Assembly (NCBI GenBank): GCA_018240745.1
Contig: JAFEFF010000187.1
Coordinates: 93,644-157,643 of the forward strand
Direction: 5' to 3'
Length of the DNA: 64,000 nucleotides
Source of the DNA: Pseudomonadota bacterium
GTDB lineage: Bacteria; Pseudomonadota; Alphaproteobacteria; Reyranellales; Reyranellaceae
In this document: positions 32,520 through 40,668 of the stretch, piece by piece
Position numbering within the stretch: position 1 is the first letter of the stretch
Layout: the number at the start of each line of letters is the position of its first letter
Translations under genes and position numbers: made by a program
Notes under the pieces: model-generated
The model's database searches: none
Seen by the model: only the letters and a program-made list of their open reading frames with translations
What the model was told of the DNA's origin: nothing

Positions 32520-33514
32520 CGCCACGAACTTCCCTCCTGGCCGCCGCGCTGACGGCCGGCCTGTCGATCGCCGGCACCGCCCACGCCGGCGACGGTTTCG
32601 ATCTCGTGGCGCTGGGCGCGCTGGGCGGCATCGAGGACGGCAATCTCAGCGCCTGGCTGGTCCATCCGCACGACGACAGCCGCGCCGTGACCTTCGACGC
32701 CGGCACACTGGTGAACGGCCTGCGCGTCGCCGAGGAGAAGGGCGTCCTCGACTCGATCAAGCTGCCGGCCGAGTCGAAGCTCAGCCGCGTCGGCTACGTC
32801 CTCACCGACCGCATCAAGGGCTATCTCATCAGCCACGCCCATCTCGACCATGTCGAAGGGCTGGTGATCGCCTCACCCGACGACAGCAGGAAGCCGATCT
32901 ATGCCCTGTCGTCGGTCGCCCAGGCGCTGGGCGACAGCTACTTCAACTGGCAAGCCTGGCCGAACTTCACCGACCGGGGCAAGGCGCCGCAGCTCAAGAA
33001 ATATCCGCTGACGGAGCTGACACCCGGTGTCGCCGCGGCCTTGCAGGACACCCGGATGACCGTGACTCCGTTTCCGCTCAGCCACGGCGGTGTCGAATCG
33101 ACGGCATTCCTGGTCGAGAGCGACGGCGACGCGATCCTCTACTTCGGCGACACCGGCCCCGACCCGGTCGAGAAGACGACCAAGATGCACGACGTCTGGG
33201 CGGCGGTTGCCGACAAGGTCCGCCAGCACAGGCTGAAGGCGATCCTGATCGAATCGTCCTACACCAGCGACCGGCCCGACGCGCAGCTGTTCGGCCACCT
33301 CACGCCGAAGTGGATCATGACATCCCTGCACGAGCTCGACGCGCTCGCCGGCGGCAATGCGCTCAAGGAGCTGCCGGTGGTGATCACCCACATCAAGTAC
33401 TCGCTCACCCGCGAGCAGCCTCAGGCGAGGATGCGCGACGAGCTCACCGCAGCGAACGATCTCGGCGTGCGCATCCTCATCCCGCAGCAGGGAAGCCGCT
33501 GGCACTTCCGCTGA
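32516..33514 (+). CDS. Secreted class II 3',5'-cyclic-nucleotide phosphodiesterase-like metallo-hydrolase
   Basis: A 332-residue protein with an N-terminal signal peptide (MTPRTSLLAAALTAGLSIAG, cleavage after AHA), so periplasmic. The motif SHAHLDHVEGL matches the class II phosphodiesterase signature HxHLDHxxG. Further metal-site stretches are PLSHGGVESTAFLVES, YFGDTGPDP and VVITHIKYSL. Family members (CpdP, yeast PDE1) hydrolyse cAMP, but periplasmic forms may act on other substrates. ATG 32516 overlaps the VOC gene's stop. Its last 38 bases overlap the 3' end of the convergent HAD gene. Confidence 0.86.
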   Translation: MTPRTSLLAAALTAGLSIAGTAHAGDGFDLVALGALGGIEDGNLSAWLVHPHDDSRAVTFDAGTLVNGLRVAEEKGVLDSIKLPAESKLSRVGYVLTDRIKGYLISHAHLDHVEGLVIASPDDSRKPIYALSSVAQALGDSYFNWQAWPNFTDRGKAPQLKKYPLTELTPGVAAALQDTRMTVTPFPLSHGGVESTAFLVESDGDAILYFGDTGPDPVEKTTKMHDVWAAVADKVRQHRLKAILIESSYTSDRPDAQLFGHLTPKWIMTSLHELDALAGGNALKELPVVITHIKYSLTREQPQARMRDELTAANDLGVRILIPQQGSRWHFR

Positions 33515-34175
33515 TCAGCCTGCCTACCTCGTGCAGGTCCGGCACGACGTGCAGGCAAAGGGCGCAGATCTCGTCGGTCGCCGGCAGCAGGTCAGGCACC
33601 ATCACCGTCATCATGCCCGCCGAGAACGCCGAGCGGACGCCGTGATGGGAGTCCTCGATCGCGAGACAGGCCCGCGGATCGACGCGCAGCAGGTCGGCCG
33701 CCTTCAGGAACGGATCGGGATGCGGTTTGTGCCGCGCATAGTCGCCGTGCGCGGCGATGCCGTGGAACCGGTCGGCCAGCGCATGCCGTTGCAGATGGCG
33801 CTCGACGGTGGCGCGCGCCGAGCTGGTCGCGACGGCCCGCGGCAGCCGCAGCTCGTCGAGCAGGTCGAGCAGCTCCCGTACGCCGGGCTTCAGGATCTCC
33901 TGTGCCTCGGTCAACTCGCGAAAGATGCGGCGCGAGATCTCCGACAGCTCGTCGACGGCGAGGTCGGGCCCGTAGTGGTCGAGCAGCTGCTGGCGCACGA
34001 CCGGCCACGGAGAACCGACCGTGCTGCGGAAGAATTCGGGCGTCATCTCGATGCCGACCTGGCGGGCCGCTGCGATCGCCGCCTTCTCGTATTGCGTCTC
34101 GGTATCGAACAGCACGCCGTCCATGTCGAACACCACGGCAGCGACGGGTCTCGGAAGCGACATGGCCTGCAACAT
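33477..34175 (-). CDS. HAD-superfamily phosphatase/phosphomutase (beta-phosphoglucomutase-like)
   Basis: A 232-residue HAD hydrolase, subfamily IA. Motif I VVFDMDGVLFDTET (nucleophile Asp17, acid Asp19), a helical cap (residues about 30-95), motif II ATSSARATVERHL, motif III KPHPDPFLKAADLL and motif IV AIEDSHHGVRSA. This variant is typical of phosphatases acting on phosphosugars or phosphoglycolate-like compounds and of beta-phosphoglucomutase. Two starts, at 34175 and 34163, are possible; the first has GGGAAG five bases before it. It overlaps the phosphodiesterase-like gene by 38 bases, tail to tail. Confidence 0.85.
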   Translation of the reverse strand: MLQAMSLPRPVAAVVFDMDGVLFDTETQYEKAAIAAARQVGIEMTPEFFRSTVGSPWPVVRQQLLDHYGPDLAVDELSEISRRIFRELTEAQEILKPGVRELLDLLDELRLPRAVATSSARATVERHLQRHALADRFHGIAAHGDYARHKPHPDPFLKAADLLRVDPRACLAIEDSHHGVRSAFSAGMMTVMVPDLLPATDEICALCLHVVPDLHEVGRLISGSASGFPAAG

Positions 34176-34217
34176 CTTCGCTTCCCGTCGCGTACGCAAC
34201 CACCGTAGAACGGGCGC

Positions 34218-34964
34218 ATGCGTCGCTTGCTCCCGACCGTGCTGTTGCTGCTGCTCGCGACGGCGTGCGCGCCCAAGCCCGCACCGAAGAGCGCGGCGTC
34301 GCTGGCGCCGCTCGGCCCCTGCCCGGTCTCGTCGTGGAAGCCCGAGGCGCCGCCGCCGACCGCGTCGCCGAGGATTTCGATGGTGCTGCTGGCGGTACAG
34401 GAATGGGCGCGCTACGGCCGGCAGACGACCGTCTATCCGGCAAACGGGCCCGCACGCACCGAGCAGCTAGGCTTGAAAGAGCGCGAGGCGCCGGAGCGCA
34501 TCAACGACTACTGGAAGAGCGTCGACCGGCCGAACCTCACCGGCCTCGACACCGAGGTGCCGTGGTCCGCCGCCTTCATCTCCTGGGTCATCCAGAGCGC
34601 CGGCGTGCCGCGCGATCAGTTCTGCCCCGACGCGCGCCACACCATCTATGTCGAGCGCATGGTCCTGCGTGCCCGCCGGCCCGGCGCCGCGTTCGTCCCC
34701 CGACATCTCGATGAGCGGGCGCCGCGGGTCGGCGACCTGATCTGCGCCTCGCGCGACAATGGCGGCACCACCCTGGAAAACCTGAATCGCGGACCCGGAC
34801 ATTGCGACATCGTGGTCGAGGTCCGGCCGGGCGAAGTGCATGCCATCGGCGGAAACGTGGGCGACTCGGTCACACGCAGCGTGTTTCCACTGGACGCGTC
34901 GGGCTTTTTGTCGCCCATATCCGCCCGACAGTTCTTCACCGTGATCGAGAACAGACTGCCCTAG
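34218..34964 (+). CDS. DUF2272 lipoprotein (copy A)
   Basis: A 248-residue lipoprotein: MRRLLPTVLLLLLATAC is a type II signal with lipobox ATAC and Cys17 to be acylated. The DUF2272 domain occupies the rest, with VLLAVQEWARYGRQT, the family core PWSAAFISWVIQSAGVP, RAPRVGDLICASRDN and HCDIVVEVRPGEVHAIGGNVGDSVT. The D/H and Cys arrangement resembles NlpC/P60- or CHAP-like folds, so a peptidoglycan-related hydrolase is possible but unproven. It is divergent from the HAD gene and 8 bases upstream of the GMC oxidoreductase. A paralogue lies at 39802-40599. Confidence 0.85.
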   Translation: MRRLLPTVLLLLLATACAPKPAPKSAASLAPLGPCPVSSWKPEAPPPTASPRISMVLLAVQEWARYGRQTTVYPANGPARTEQLGLKEREAPERINDYWKSVDRPNLTGLDTEVPWSAAFISWVIQSAGVPRDQFCPDARHTIYVERMVLRARRPGAAFVPRHLDERAPRVGDLICASRDNGGTTLENLNRGPGHCDIVVEVRPGEVHAIGGNVGDSVTRSVFPLDASGFLSPISARQFFTVIENRLP

Positions 34965-34972
34965 GACGGCCC

Positions 34973-36571
34973 ATGCGCCTCTACGATTCCTACGACTACG
35001 TCATCATCGGCGCCGGCTCGGCCGGCAGCACCATCGCCAACCGGTTGGGCGAGGACTACCGGCTGCGCATCCTGATCCTCGAGGCCGGGCCGCCCGATTC
35101 GTCCTTCCTGCTCAAGATGCCGGCGGGCTTCGCCAGCCTCGGCGACAAGTCGCCCTACAACTGGCGCTACGAGACGGTGCCACAGGTCCATTGCAACAAT
35201 CGCCGCATGTACTGGCCGCGCGGCAAGACACTCGGCGGCTCGTCGTCGATCAATGCCATGCTCTACGTGCGCGGCAACGCCTGGGACTACGACCACTGGC
35301 GCCAGCTCGGCAACCAGGGCTGGAGCTACGAGGACGTGCTGCCGTTCTTCAGGAAGGCCGAGAACAACGAGCGCGGTGCCGACGCGTTTCACGGCACCGG
35401 CGGCCCGCTGAACGTCGCCGACCAGGCCGATCCGGCCAGGATCAGCGAGGCATTCGTGAAGGCCGCCGAGCAGGCCGGCCACAAGCGCCTCGCCGACTTC
35501 AACGGCGCGGTCCAGGAAGGCGTCGGCCAGTACCAGGTGACGCAGAAGAGCCAAGAGCGCTGGAGCACCGCCAGCGCCTACCTGCGGCCCGCGGTCGAGC
35601 GCAACAAGAACAACGTGCATGTCATCACCGGCGCGCTGGTCGAGCGCATCATCCTCGACAAGAACCACGCGATGGGCGTGCGCTACGTCGTCAACGGCCG
35701 CGACGAGGTCGCGCGCACCGACCGCGAGATCATCCTGTGCGGCGGCGCGGTGAACTCGCCGCAACTGCTGATGCTCTCGGGCATGGGGCCGGCCGATCAC
35801 CTGAAGTCGGTCGGCATCCGCCCGCTGTTCGACATTCCGGGCGTCGGCGCCAACCTGCAGGACCATCTCGATGCGGCGATCCTGCAGGGCTGCAAAACCA
35901 ACGACACCTACGACCGCCGCAACAAGCTGTGGTCGCTGTACCAGTACAAGACCAGGAGGAAGGGCCCCGGCACCTCGCCGATCGCCGAAACCGGCGGCTT
36001 CCTCAGCACCCGGAGCGGGCTCGCCGCGCCCGATGTGCAACTCCACTTCATTCCGGCGCTGGTGGTCGATCACGGCCGCACGAAGCTGAAGAAGAATGGC
36101 TACACGCTCCACGTCTGCGCGCTGCGCCCCGAAAGCACCGGTACGATCCGGCTGAAGAGCAGCGATCCCAAGGAGCATCCGCTGATCGACGCCAACTATC
36201 TCGCCGAGCGCAAGGACCTCGAGACCTTGAAGAATGGCGTGAAGATGGGCCGCGATATCCTCGCCCAGTCGGGCATGGATCCCTATCGCGCCGAGGAGAT
36301 GGAGCCGGGTCCGGCGGCGAAGACCGACGCCGAGCTCGAGCAATGGATCCGCGCGCGTTGCGAGACGATCTACCACCCGGTCGGCACCTGCAAGATGGGC
36401 ACGGACAACGACCCCATGGCGGTGGTCGACCACGAGTGCCGGGTGCGCGGCATCACCGGCTTGCGCGTGGTCGATGCCTCGGTGATGCCGAGCCTGATCG
36501 GCGGCAACACCAACGCACCGACCATCATGATCGCCGAGCGCGTGGCGTCGTACATGCAGGGCAAGGGATGA
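34973..36571 (+). CDS. GMC-family FAD oxidoreductase (choline/alcohol dehydrogenase-like)
   Basis: A 532-residue flavoprotein. Dinucleotide site YDYVIIGAGSAGSTIANRLGEDYRLRILILEAG; GMC signature 1 WPRGKTLGGSSSINAMLYVRG; signature 2 GGAVNSPQLLMLSGMGPADHL; C-terminal active-site His in YHPVGTCKMGTD and the final GGNTNAPTIMIAERVA. It oxidises an alcohol to an aldehyde or acid; the substrate is not predictable from sequence. ATG 34973, preceded by AGGA, starts right after the DUF2272 gene; an upstream open frame is a shadow. Its stop overlaps the ATG of an XRE regulator, which could therefore be its own controller. Confidence 0.92.
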   Translation: MRLYDSYDYVIIGAGSAGSTIANRLGEDYRLRILILEAGPPDSSFLLKMPAGFASLGDKSPYNWRYETVPQVHCNNRRMYWPRGKTLGGSSSINAMLYVRGNAWDYDHWRQLGNQGWSYEDVLPFFRKAENNERGADAFHGTGGPLNVADQADPARISEAFVKAAEQAGHKRLADFNGAVQEGVGQYQVTQKSQERWSTASAYLRPAVERNKNNVHVITGALVERIILDKNHAMGVRYVVNGRDEVARTDREIILCGGAVNSPQLLMLSGMGPADHLKSVGIRPLFDIPGVGANLQDHLDAAILQGCKTNDTYDRRNKLWSLYQYKTRRKGPGTSPIAETGGFLSTRSGLAAPDVQLHFIPALVVDHGRTKLKKNGYTLHVCALRPESTGTIRLKSSDPKEHPLIDANYLAERKDLETLKNGVKMGRDILAQSGMDPYRAEEMEPGPAAKTDAELEQWIRARCETIYHPVGTCKMGTDNDPMAVVDHECRVRGITGLRVVDASVMPSLIGGNTNAPTIMIAERVASYMQGKG

Positions 36572-37107
36572 ACGAGTTCGGCCGCGCGCTGCGCCGCTGG
36601 CGCCGGCTGCGCGGCGTCAAGCAGAGCCACGCCGCCGAGCTGTTCGGCGTCACCCAGGCGACGCTGTCGCGCTGGGAACGCGGTTATCATCTCCCGCCCG
36701 ATGCCGCGGCGCGCCGGCTGGCGAAGCTTCTCGCGGCGCCGCTCGACTCGGCGGCAGATGCCGGCCTGCGGCGGCTGGTCGAAAACTCGGCGCTGCCGGT
36801 CCATCTGATCTGCGATCTCACCCATCGCCTGCTCGCCGCCTCGCCGGCGCGCTTCGCCGAATGGACCGCCGACGCGTCGGAACTGCGCGGCACCTCGCTG
36901 TGGCCTTTCGCAACCGACGAGATCCAGCGGGCCGAGAGCCGCCTCGGCGAGCTCGGCTGGTACGACGGGGGCACGACCGGGCTACGCTTCTGGACCGGCG
37001 CCAACCACCATCCGCTGGTGCCGATCGAGCCCGGCCTCCTTGTATGGGAACGGCTGACCTTGAGCGATGGCAGGCTGGCTCGCCTGGTGACGACGGTCCC
37101 GCGCTAG
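36568..37107 (+). CDS. XRE-family helix-turn-helix regulator
   Basis: A 179-residue regulator. The N-terminal HTH FGRALRRWRRLRGVKQSHAAELFGVTQATLSRWERGYHLP (residues 4-43) is a standard lambda-Cro-type fold. The remaining 120 residues have PAS-like sensor character (ALPVHLICDLTHRLLAASPARFAEW, LRGTSLWPFATDEI), without a cupin motif. ATG 36568 overlaps the GMC oxidoreductase stop (ATGA), so the two are co-translated and it probably regulates that gene or the following MFS carrier. Confidence 0.85.
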   Translation: MNEFGRALRRWRRLRGVKQSHAAELFGVTQATLSRWERGYHLPPDAAARRLAKLLAAPLDSAADAGLRRLVENSALPVHLICDLTHRLLAASPARFAEWTADASELRGTSLWPFATDEIQRAESRLGELGWYDGGTTGLRFWTGANHHPLVPIEPGLLVWERLTLSDGRLARLVTTVPR

Positions 37108-37110
37108 CGT

Positions 37111-37176
37111 CATTGGACCGCGCAACTCCGGTTGCGCTCATGAATCCGGGCGCCACTGTAGTGGCGCGGTCCGATG
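37111..37176. repeat. Cloverleaf-like inverted repeat, copy 2
   Basis: Outer arms CATTGGACCGCGC (37111-37123) and GCGCGGTCCGATG (37164-37176) pair with one mismatch. Between them, and sharing arm bases, are two further hairpins: GCGCAAC/GTTGCGC (37120-37137) and GCGCCACT/AGTGGCGC (37150-37167). The layout matches the repeat at 21096-21179. It lies between the XRE gene and the MFS gene and could fold into alternative cruciform or RNA structures. Confidence 0.65.
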
Positions 37177-37225
37177 AATACTTTATTCGTGGGTCCGCGC
37201 GCGCCGGCTTCCTAAGGTCGGCGGC

Positions 37226-38383
37226 ATGACGACGTCGTGGCTGCGTCTCCTGCTCATCTATGCGATCGGCGTGATCGCCGCGGGTCAGCTCGGCGTCGTC
37301 CCGCCGCTGGTGCCGGCGTTACAGGCCGAGCTTGGTCTGTCGCTCGCCACCGCAGGCTCGGTCGTCTCCCTCGTTACGCTCGTGGGCGGCCTGCTCGGCG
37401 TTCCCGCCGGCGCATTCGCCGAGCGTATCGGCCATGCGCGCGCCTTCCGTCTCGGCCTGCTGGTGATGGCGCTCGCCGCGGGCCTGTGCGCAGTCGCGCA
37501 AGGCGCGCCGCTGCTGCTCGCGGCCCGCACGCTCGCCGGTGTCGGCTATCTCCTGGTGGTCGTCGCGGGCCCGTCGCTCATGGCGATGCTGGCCGAACCG
37601 CATCGCCAGCCGGTCGCCCTGTCGCTGTGGGGCACCTTCGTGCCGGTGGGCATCGCGCTGGCCGGTCTCGCGACGGCGGGATTCGCGCACGCCGGTTGGC
37701 GCACGATCTTCGCCGTCGATGCCATCCTGCTCGCTGCCGCCCTGCTCGCTGCGTTGCGGCTGCGGTCGCCGCCGTCGCACGCGACCGACTGGCGGATGCC
37801 GCCGGGTTCGCTGCGCGCCGCGCTGCCGCTTGCCCTTTCGTTCTTCTGCTTCGCGCTGCTCTTCCTCGCGCTCGCGGGCATGCTGCCCGCCTACCTCGTC
37901 GAACGGCGGGACATGACTGCGGCGGCCGCTGGCCAGACCGTCGCCCTGGCAACGGCGCTCGGCATCGCAGGCAGCTTCGCGGCAGCATGGCTGATGCATC
38001 GCGGTGCGACGACCGGCCGGCTGATCGCATTCGGGCTCGCCGCTTCGACGGTCGCAGCAGTTCTCGCCTTCCGGCCCGAGTTCGGCTTGTCCCTCTCGAT
38101 CACGGGCTTCGCACTGTCGTTCGCGATCGGCGGCCTGGTGCCCTCCGCGGCCTTCGCCGCGGTGCCGCGGCTGGCGCCCGGCCCGCGCTCGATCGGTCCG
38201 ATCAACGGGCTGCTGGCCCAGGCGGGCAGCCTCGGATCGCTCGCCGGTCCACCGGTGCTGGCGCTGTGGGTCGAGTTCACGGGCTGGGTTTACGCGCCCC
38301 TGCTGTTGCTCGTAGTGGCCGCCGTGGGCGTCGTGGCCGTCAACGCGCTTCAGAAGCGCCAGAGTAAAGTCCGTTCGGCCTGA
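37226..38383 (+). CDS. Major facilitator superfamily transporter (CynX/NimT-like)
   Basis: A 385-residue inner-membrane carrier with about 12 hydrophobic segments. GQLGVVPPLVPALQAELGLSLATAG opens the protein. The loop 2-3 motif AGAFAERIGHARAFRLGLLV corresponds to the MFS A-like motif, and GVGYLLVVVAGPSLMAML follows. The second half begins after the cytosolic loop around residue 190. The overall look is that of the cyanate/2-nitroimidazole permease-like branch, but the substrate is not assigned. ATG 37226 has AAGGTCGGCGG upstream. It stands alone behind the cloverleaf repeat, with a hairpin after it. Confidence 0.88.
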   Translation: MTTSWLRLLLIYAIGVIAAGQLGVVPPLVPALQAELGLSLATAGSVVSLVTLVGGLLGVPAGAFAERIGHARAFRLGLLVMALAAGLCAVAQGAPLLLAARTLAGVGYLLVVVAGPSLMAMLAEPHRQPVALSLWGTFVPVGIALAGLATAGFAHAGWRTIFAVDAILLAAALLAALRLRSPPSHATDWRMPPGSLRAALPLALSFFCFALLFLALAGMLPAYLVERRDMTAAAAGQTVALATALGIAGSFAAAWLMHRGATTGRLIAFGLAASTVAAVLAFRPEFGLSLSITGFALSFAIGGLVPSAAFAAVPRLAPGPRSIGPINGLLAQAGSLGSLAGPPVLALWVEFTGWVYAPLLLLVVAAVGVVAVNALQKRQSKVRSA

Positions 38384-38423
38384 ACCACGATGAGACGCAG
38401 CATGGGGTGCACTCCAAGCAACA

Positions 38424-38446
38424 GCGTCTCACCTGTGGTGAGACGC
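38424..38446. terminator. Hairpin between convergent genes (bidirectional terminator-like)
   Basis: GCGTCTCACC (38424-38433) and GGTGAGACGC (38437-38446) pair perfectly around TGT. It lies between the MFS gene (plus) and the Sel1-like gene (minus), where a shared terminator is expected. No T-run follows, so termination would not be of the classical intrinsic kind. Confidence 0.55.
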
Positions 38447-38504
38447 CTGAAACGCGCGCCCATGTTGCTGCTCCGCGCGCAATCCTCGGCCTTTTGCCCC
38501 TTCG

Positions 38505-39575
38505 CTAACGCAGCGCGCTCAATCGATACTTCGCCTCGTGAACGCCACGTGCGACAGCCTTGGCATAAAGTTCCTGTGCCTTCGTGACATTGCCGCGCCT
38601 GCCGAAGATTCCCCATGTCGAGAAGCTTCCCCATGCCGACAGGCTCGCCGGGTCGTACGTCTCGGCCAGCAAGAACAGCGCCAGAGCGTTCCCGCTCTCG
38701 GCGGCGCGCTCGAGCACGCTCCGCGCCGCAATGATATCGCCCTGGTCGAGTAGCAAGTGGGCCTGTTCCATAAGGCGCGCCGCTTCCAGATTGCCGGGCG
38801 CTTCTGGCGCCAGCACCTTCTGGTCATTCCGGCGGATCAATAGCTGCTGCTGGAGCTCTTGAGTACGGGCACGTTCCTGCGCTGGCAATTTCCGCTCGTC
38901 CCCGCGAGCGATTTGCTGCCGTTCGAGCTCCTGAGTGCGGGCACGTTCCTGGGCCAAGTCGGCTTCTGCCCTTTCGGCCTTTGCCTTCCGCATCCGACTT
39001 TGGCTTCCCTTCGGCCCCCTCGGGCGCCGATTCTTCTGCCTTGAGTCGGGGACTTCCTTTGCCTTGAGACGGGGATCCTCGGCCGTCTGACGTTTGGCAG
39101 CTTCCAGAGCCGCAGCTCGAGCTTGAGTCTCAGCCGCTTCGCGTGCCGTCCCATCCTTGGCCGTTTTTTCCTCGGCCGCCTGCCGGGCCTTTTCCTCAGC
39201 AGCTATGGCTGCGAGTTTCTCCCATGGAGCTTTCCGCTCCGCTTCTTCGGCTACGGCTTTTTCCTCGATGGCTTCCGGCGCATCTGGCTCGGTGTCGGCA
39301 TTCTCCCGGCCGCTTAGCCGCTTCATTTGCGCTACGGCGCTTCGATATGCATCCTGGGCGATATCAACCGCACGGCCGGTCAGCTTCAATACTTCGCCGG
39401 ACATCTGGGAGAACTTCCCGGCGGTCTGACCGGCCTGCGCCGGCGAGCTTTTGGCTCCGTCCGCCGTACCGAAGAATATGGCCAGGTCATCGCGACCTTC
39501 CAACGGACGTCCCGATACGATCTCTGCTACGCGACGAAGGTCTTCCGCTTCCCGTGCCTGTGATTTCTCGCTCAT
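38505..39575 (-). CDS. Coiled-coil protein with C-terminal Sel1/TPR-like repeats
   Basis: A 356-residue soluble protein without a signal peptide. Residues about 95-275 are a long charged coiled coil (KAVAEEAERKAPWEKLAAIAAEEKARQ), including a duplicated block QERARTQELERQQIARGDERK / QERARTQELQQQLLIRRNDQK. The C-terminal 90 residues are two to three Sel1/TPR-like helical pairs (AARLMEQAHLLLDQGDIIAARSVLERAAESGNALALFLLAETYDP, TKAQELYAKAVARGVHEAKYRLSAL). Likely a scaffold or envelope-associated structural protein; no partner is evident. Start: ATG 39575 without a clear ribosome site; the frame is open to 39764, so a longer form is possible. The region has lower GC than its neighbours. Confidence 0.7.
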   Translation of the reverse strand: MSEKSQAREAEDLRRVAEIVSGRPLEGRDDLAIFFGTADGAKSSPAQAGQTAGKFSQMSGEVLKLTGRAVDIAQDAYRSAVAQMKRLSGRENADTEPDAPEAIEEKAVAEEAERKAPWEKLAAIAAEEKARQAAEEKTAKDGTAREAAETQARAAALEAAKRQTAEDPRLKAKEVPDSRQKNRRPRGPKGSQSRMRKAKAERAEADLAQERARTQELERQQIARGDERKLPAQERARTQELQQQLLIRRNDQKVLAPEAPGNLEAARLMEQAHLLLDQGDIIAARSVLERAAESGNALALFLLAETYDPASLSAWGSFSTWGIFGRRGNVTKAQELYAKAVARGVHEAKYRLSALR

Positions 39576-39801
39576 GGTCGTCAGCCCGTTGTTGCCAAGT
39601 TGGCATAGGGGCATGCGGCTCGCCGAACTAACGGGATATCTGCGGCGACGACGTCGTGCCGACATACCCGCCAATATAGTATCCCCATCCAGCACAAGAG
39701 AGAACTCCCTGGGTCGGCAGCGCCACATACCCGGCCGAGGGTCCAGGCCACTCTCATTGCCCAACTACGTCTTCAACGTCAGTGGTGATCTGCCCAGCAC
39801 G

Positions 39802-40599
39802 CTAGGTGGCGCGGTTCTCGACCACCATCATCCAGAGCTTGCCCGGCGTCGGCGCAAGCCGGCCGCGCGAATCGGCGGGATAAAGGCTCATGGTGACGCT
39901 GTTCTTCACGTTGCCGCCGACCGCCTGGATGAATCCGCCGCGCACGCCGGTGACGACGTCGCAATGGCTCACCGTGTAGTCGATGCGCCGCCGCGCGGTG
40001 CGCGAGTCGGCATAGCGCCAAGTCGGGCCGGCGGTGCCACTGCACACCAGGTCGCCCTCCTTGGGGGCATACTCGTTCGGCGCATGCAGCAGGAAGCTCG
40101 CCCGGCCGCTGCGCTCATGGTCATAGAGCGCGGTGAGGTACTGGCCGTGGCGGCCGGCGCGCGGGAAGGACGAGGTGGGAACGCCCGAATGCGCCATCAC
40201 CCAGGACACGAAGGCGCCCGACCATGGCCGGCCTGCGGTGCGGCCGTTCCATTCGGGATGGCCGCAGCTGCCCCAGTAGTCCCCGACGCGGCTCGAGAGC
40301 GGCTCGCTGTGCTCGCTCATGCCGCTGCGGTTGATGTAGCCGCCGGCCCGCCCGCCGTAGACGACGGTCGACCGGCCGAACCGGGTCCACTCTTCCCAGG
40401 CGACGTAGGCGGTGCGATTGCTGGGCGGCCGATCGGCATAGCCATGGCTCCGGTCCGCGCTGCCGCAGCCGTTCAGGATCAGGGCAATCAGCACGAGGAG
40501 AAAGAGAGCTGACAGCCGGACGGTCACATGGGAGGAGCTACGGAGGGCCGGCTGCCAGCTCACACGAACATCGACGAAGGGGTTGTCGATCACGTTCAT
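39802..40599 (-). CDS. DUF2272 lipoprotein (copy B)
   Basis: A 265-residue paralogue of the protein at 34218-34964. The domain shows AYVAWEEWTRFGRSTVVYGG, PWSGAFVSWVMAHSGVP, YAPKEGDLVCSG and HCDVVTGVRGGFIQAVGGNVKNSVTMS. The signal peptide is VTVRLSALFLLVLIALILNGCGS with lipobox LNGC, but 24 residues precede it if translation begins at ATG 40599; a GTG at 40527 would give a normal lipoprotein signal. Neither start has a good ribosome site, so the 5' end is uncertain. Upstream is an AT-rich stretch, shared with the divergent acetyltransferase gene. Confidence 0.8.
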   Translation of the reverse strand: MNVIDNPFVDVRVSWQPALRSSSHVTVRLSALFLLVLIALILNGCGSADRSHGYADRPPSNRTAYVAWEEWTRFGRSTVVYGGRAGGYINRSGMSEHSEPLSSRVGDYWGSCGHPEWNGRTAGRPWSGAFVSWVMAHSGVPTSSFPRAGRHGQYLTALYDHERSGRASFLLHAPNEYAPKEGDLVCSGTAGPTWRYADSRTARRRIDYTVSHCDVVTGVRGGFIQAVGGNVKNSVTMSLYPADSRGRLAPTPGKLWMMVVENRAT

Positions 40600-40607
40600 G
40601 CATCACT

Positions 40608-40635
40608 TGCAGTTTGAACTATAACTGTCTGTTAT
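40608..40635 (+). promoter_or_regulatory. Possible promoter in an AT-rich divergent spacer
   Basis: TTGCAG (40608-40613) and TGTTAT (40630-40635) are 16 bases apart in an unusually AT-rich 69-base gap between the DUF2272 gene (minus) and the acetyltransferase gene (plus). It could drive the plus-strand gene at 40669. Weak evidence. Confidence 0.3.
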
Positions 40636-40668
40636 TATTGGTTTAACTATTAGCATAGATTTGCAAGA

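Noticed and set aside
35191..37107. A 638-codon plus-strand frame read as one protein
   Set aside because: Only its final 179 codons (from 36568) are the XRE regulator. The front is an out-of-frame shadow of the GMC oxidoreductase.
39576..39801. Possible small gene between the Sel1-like and DUF2272 genes
   Set aside because: No frame with a ribosome site or family resemblance. The gap holds only an upstream extension of the Sel1-like frame.
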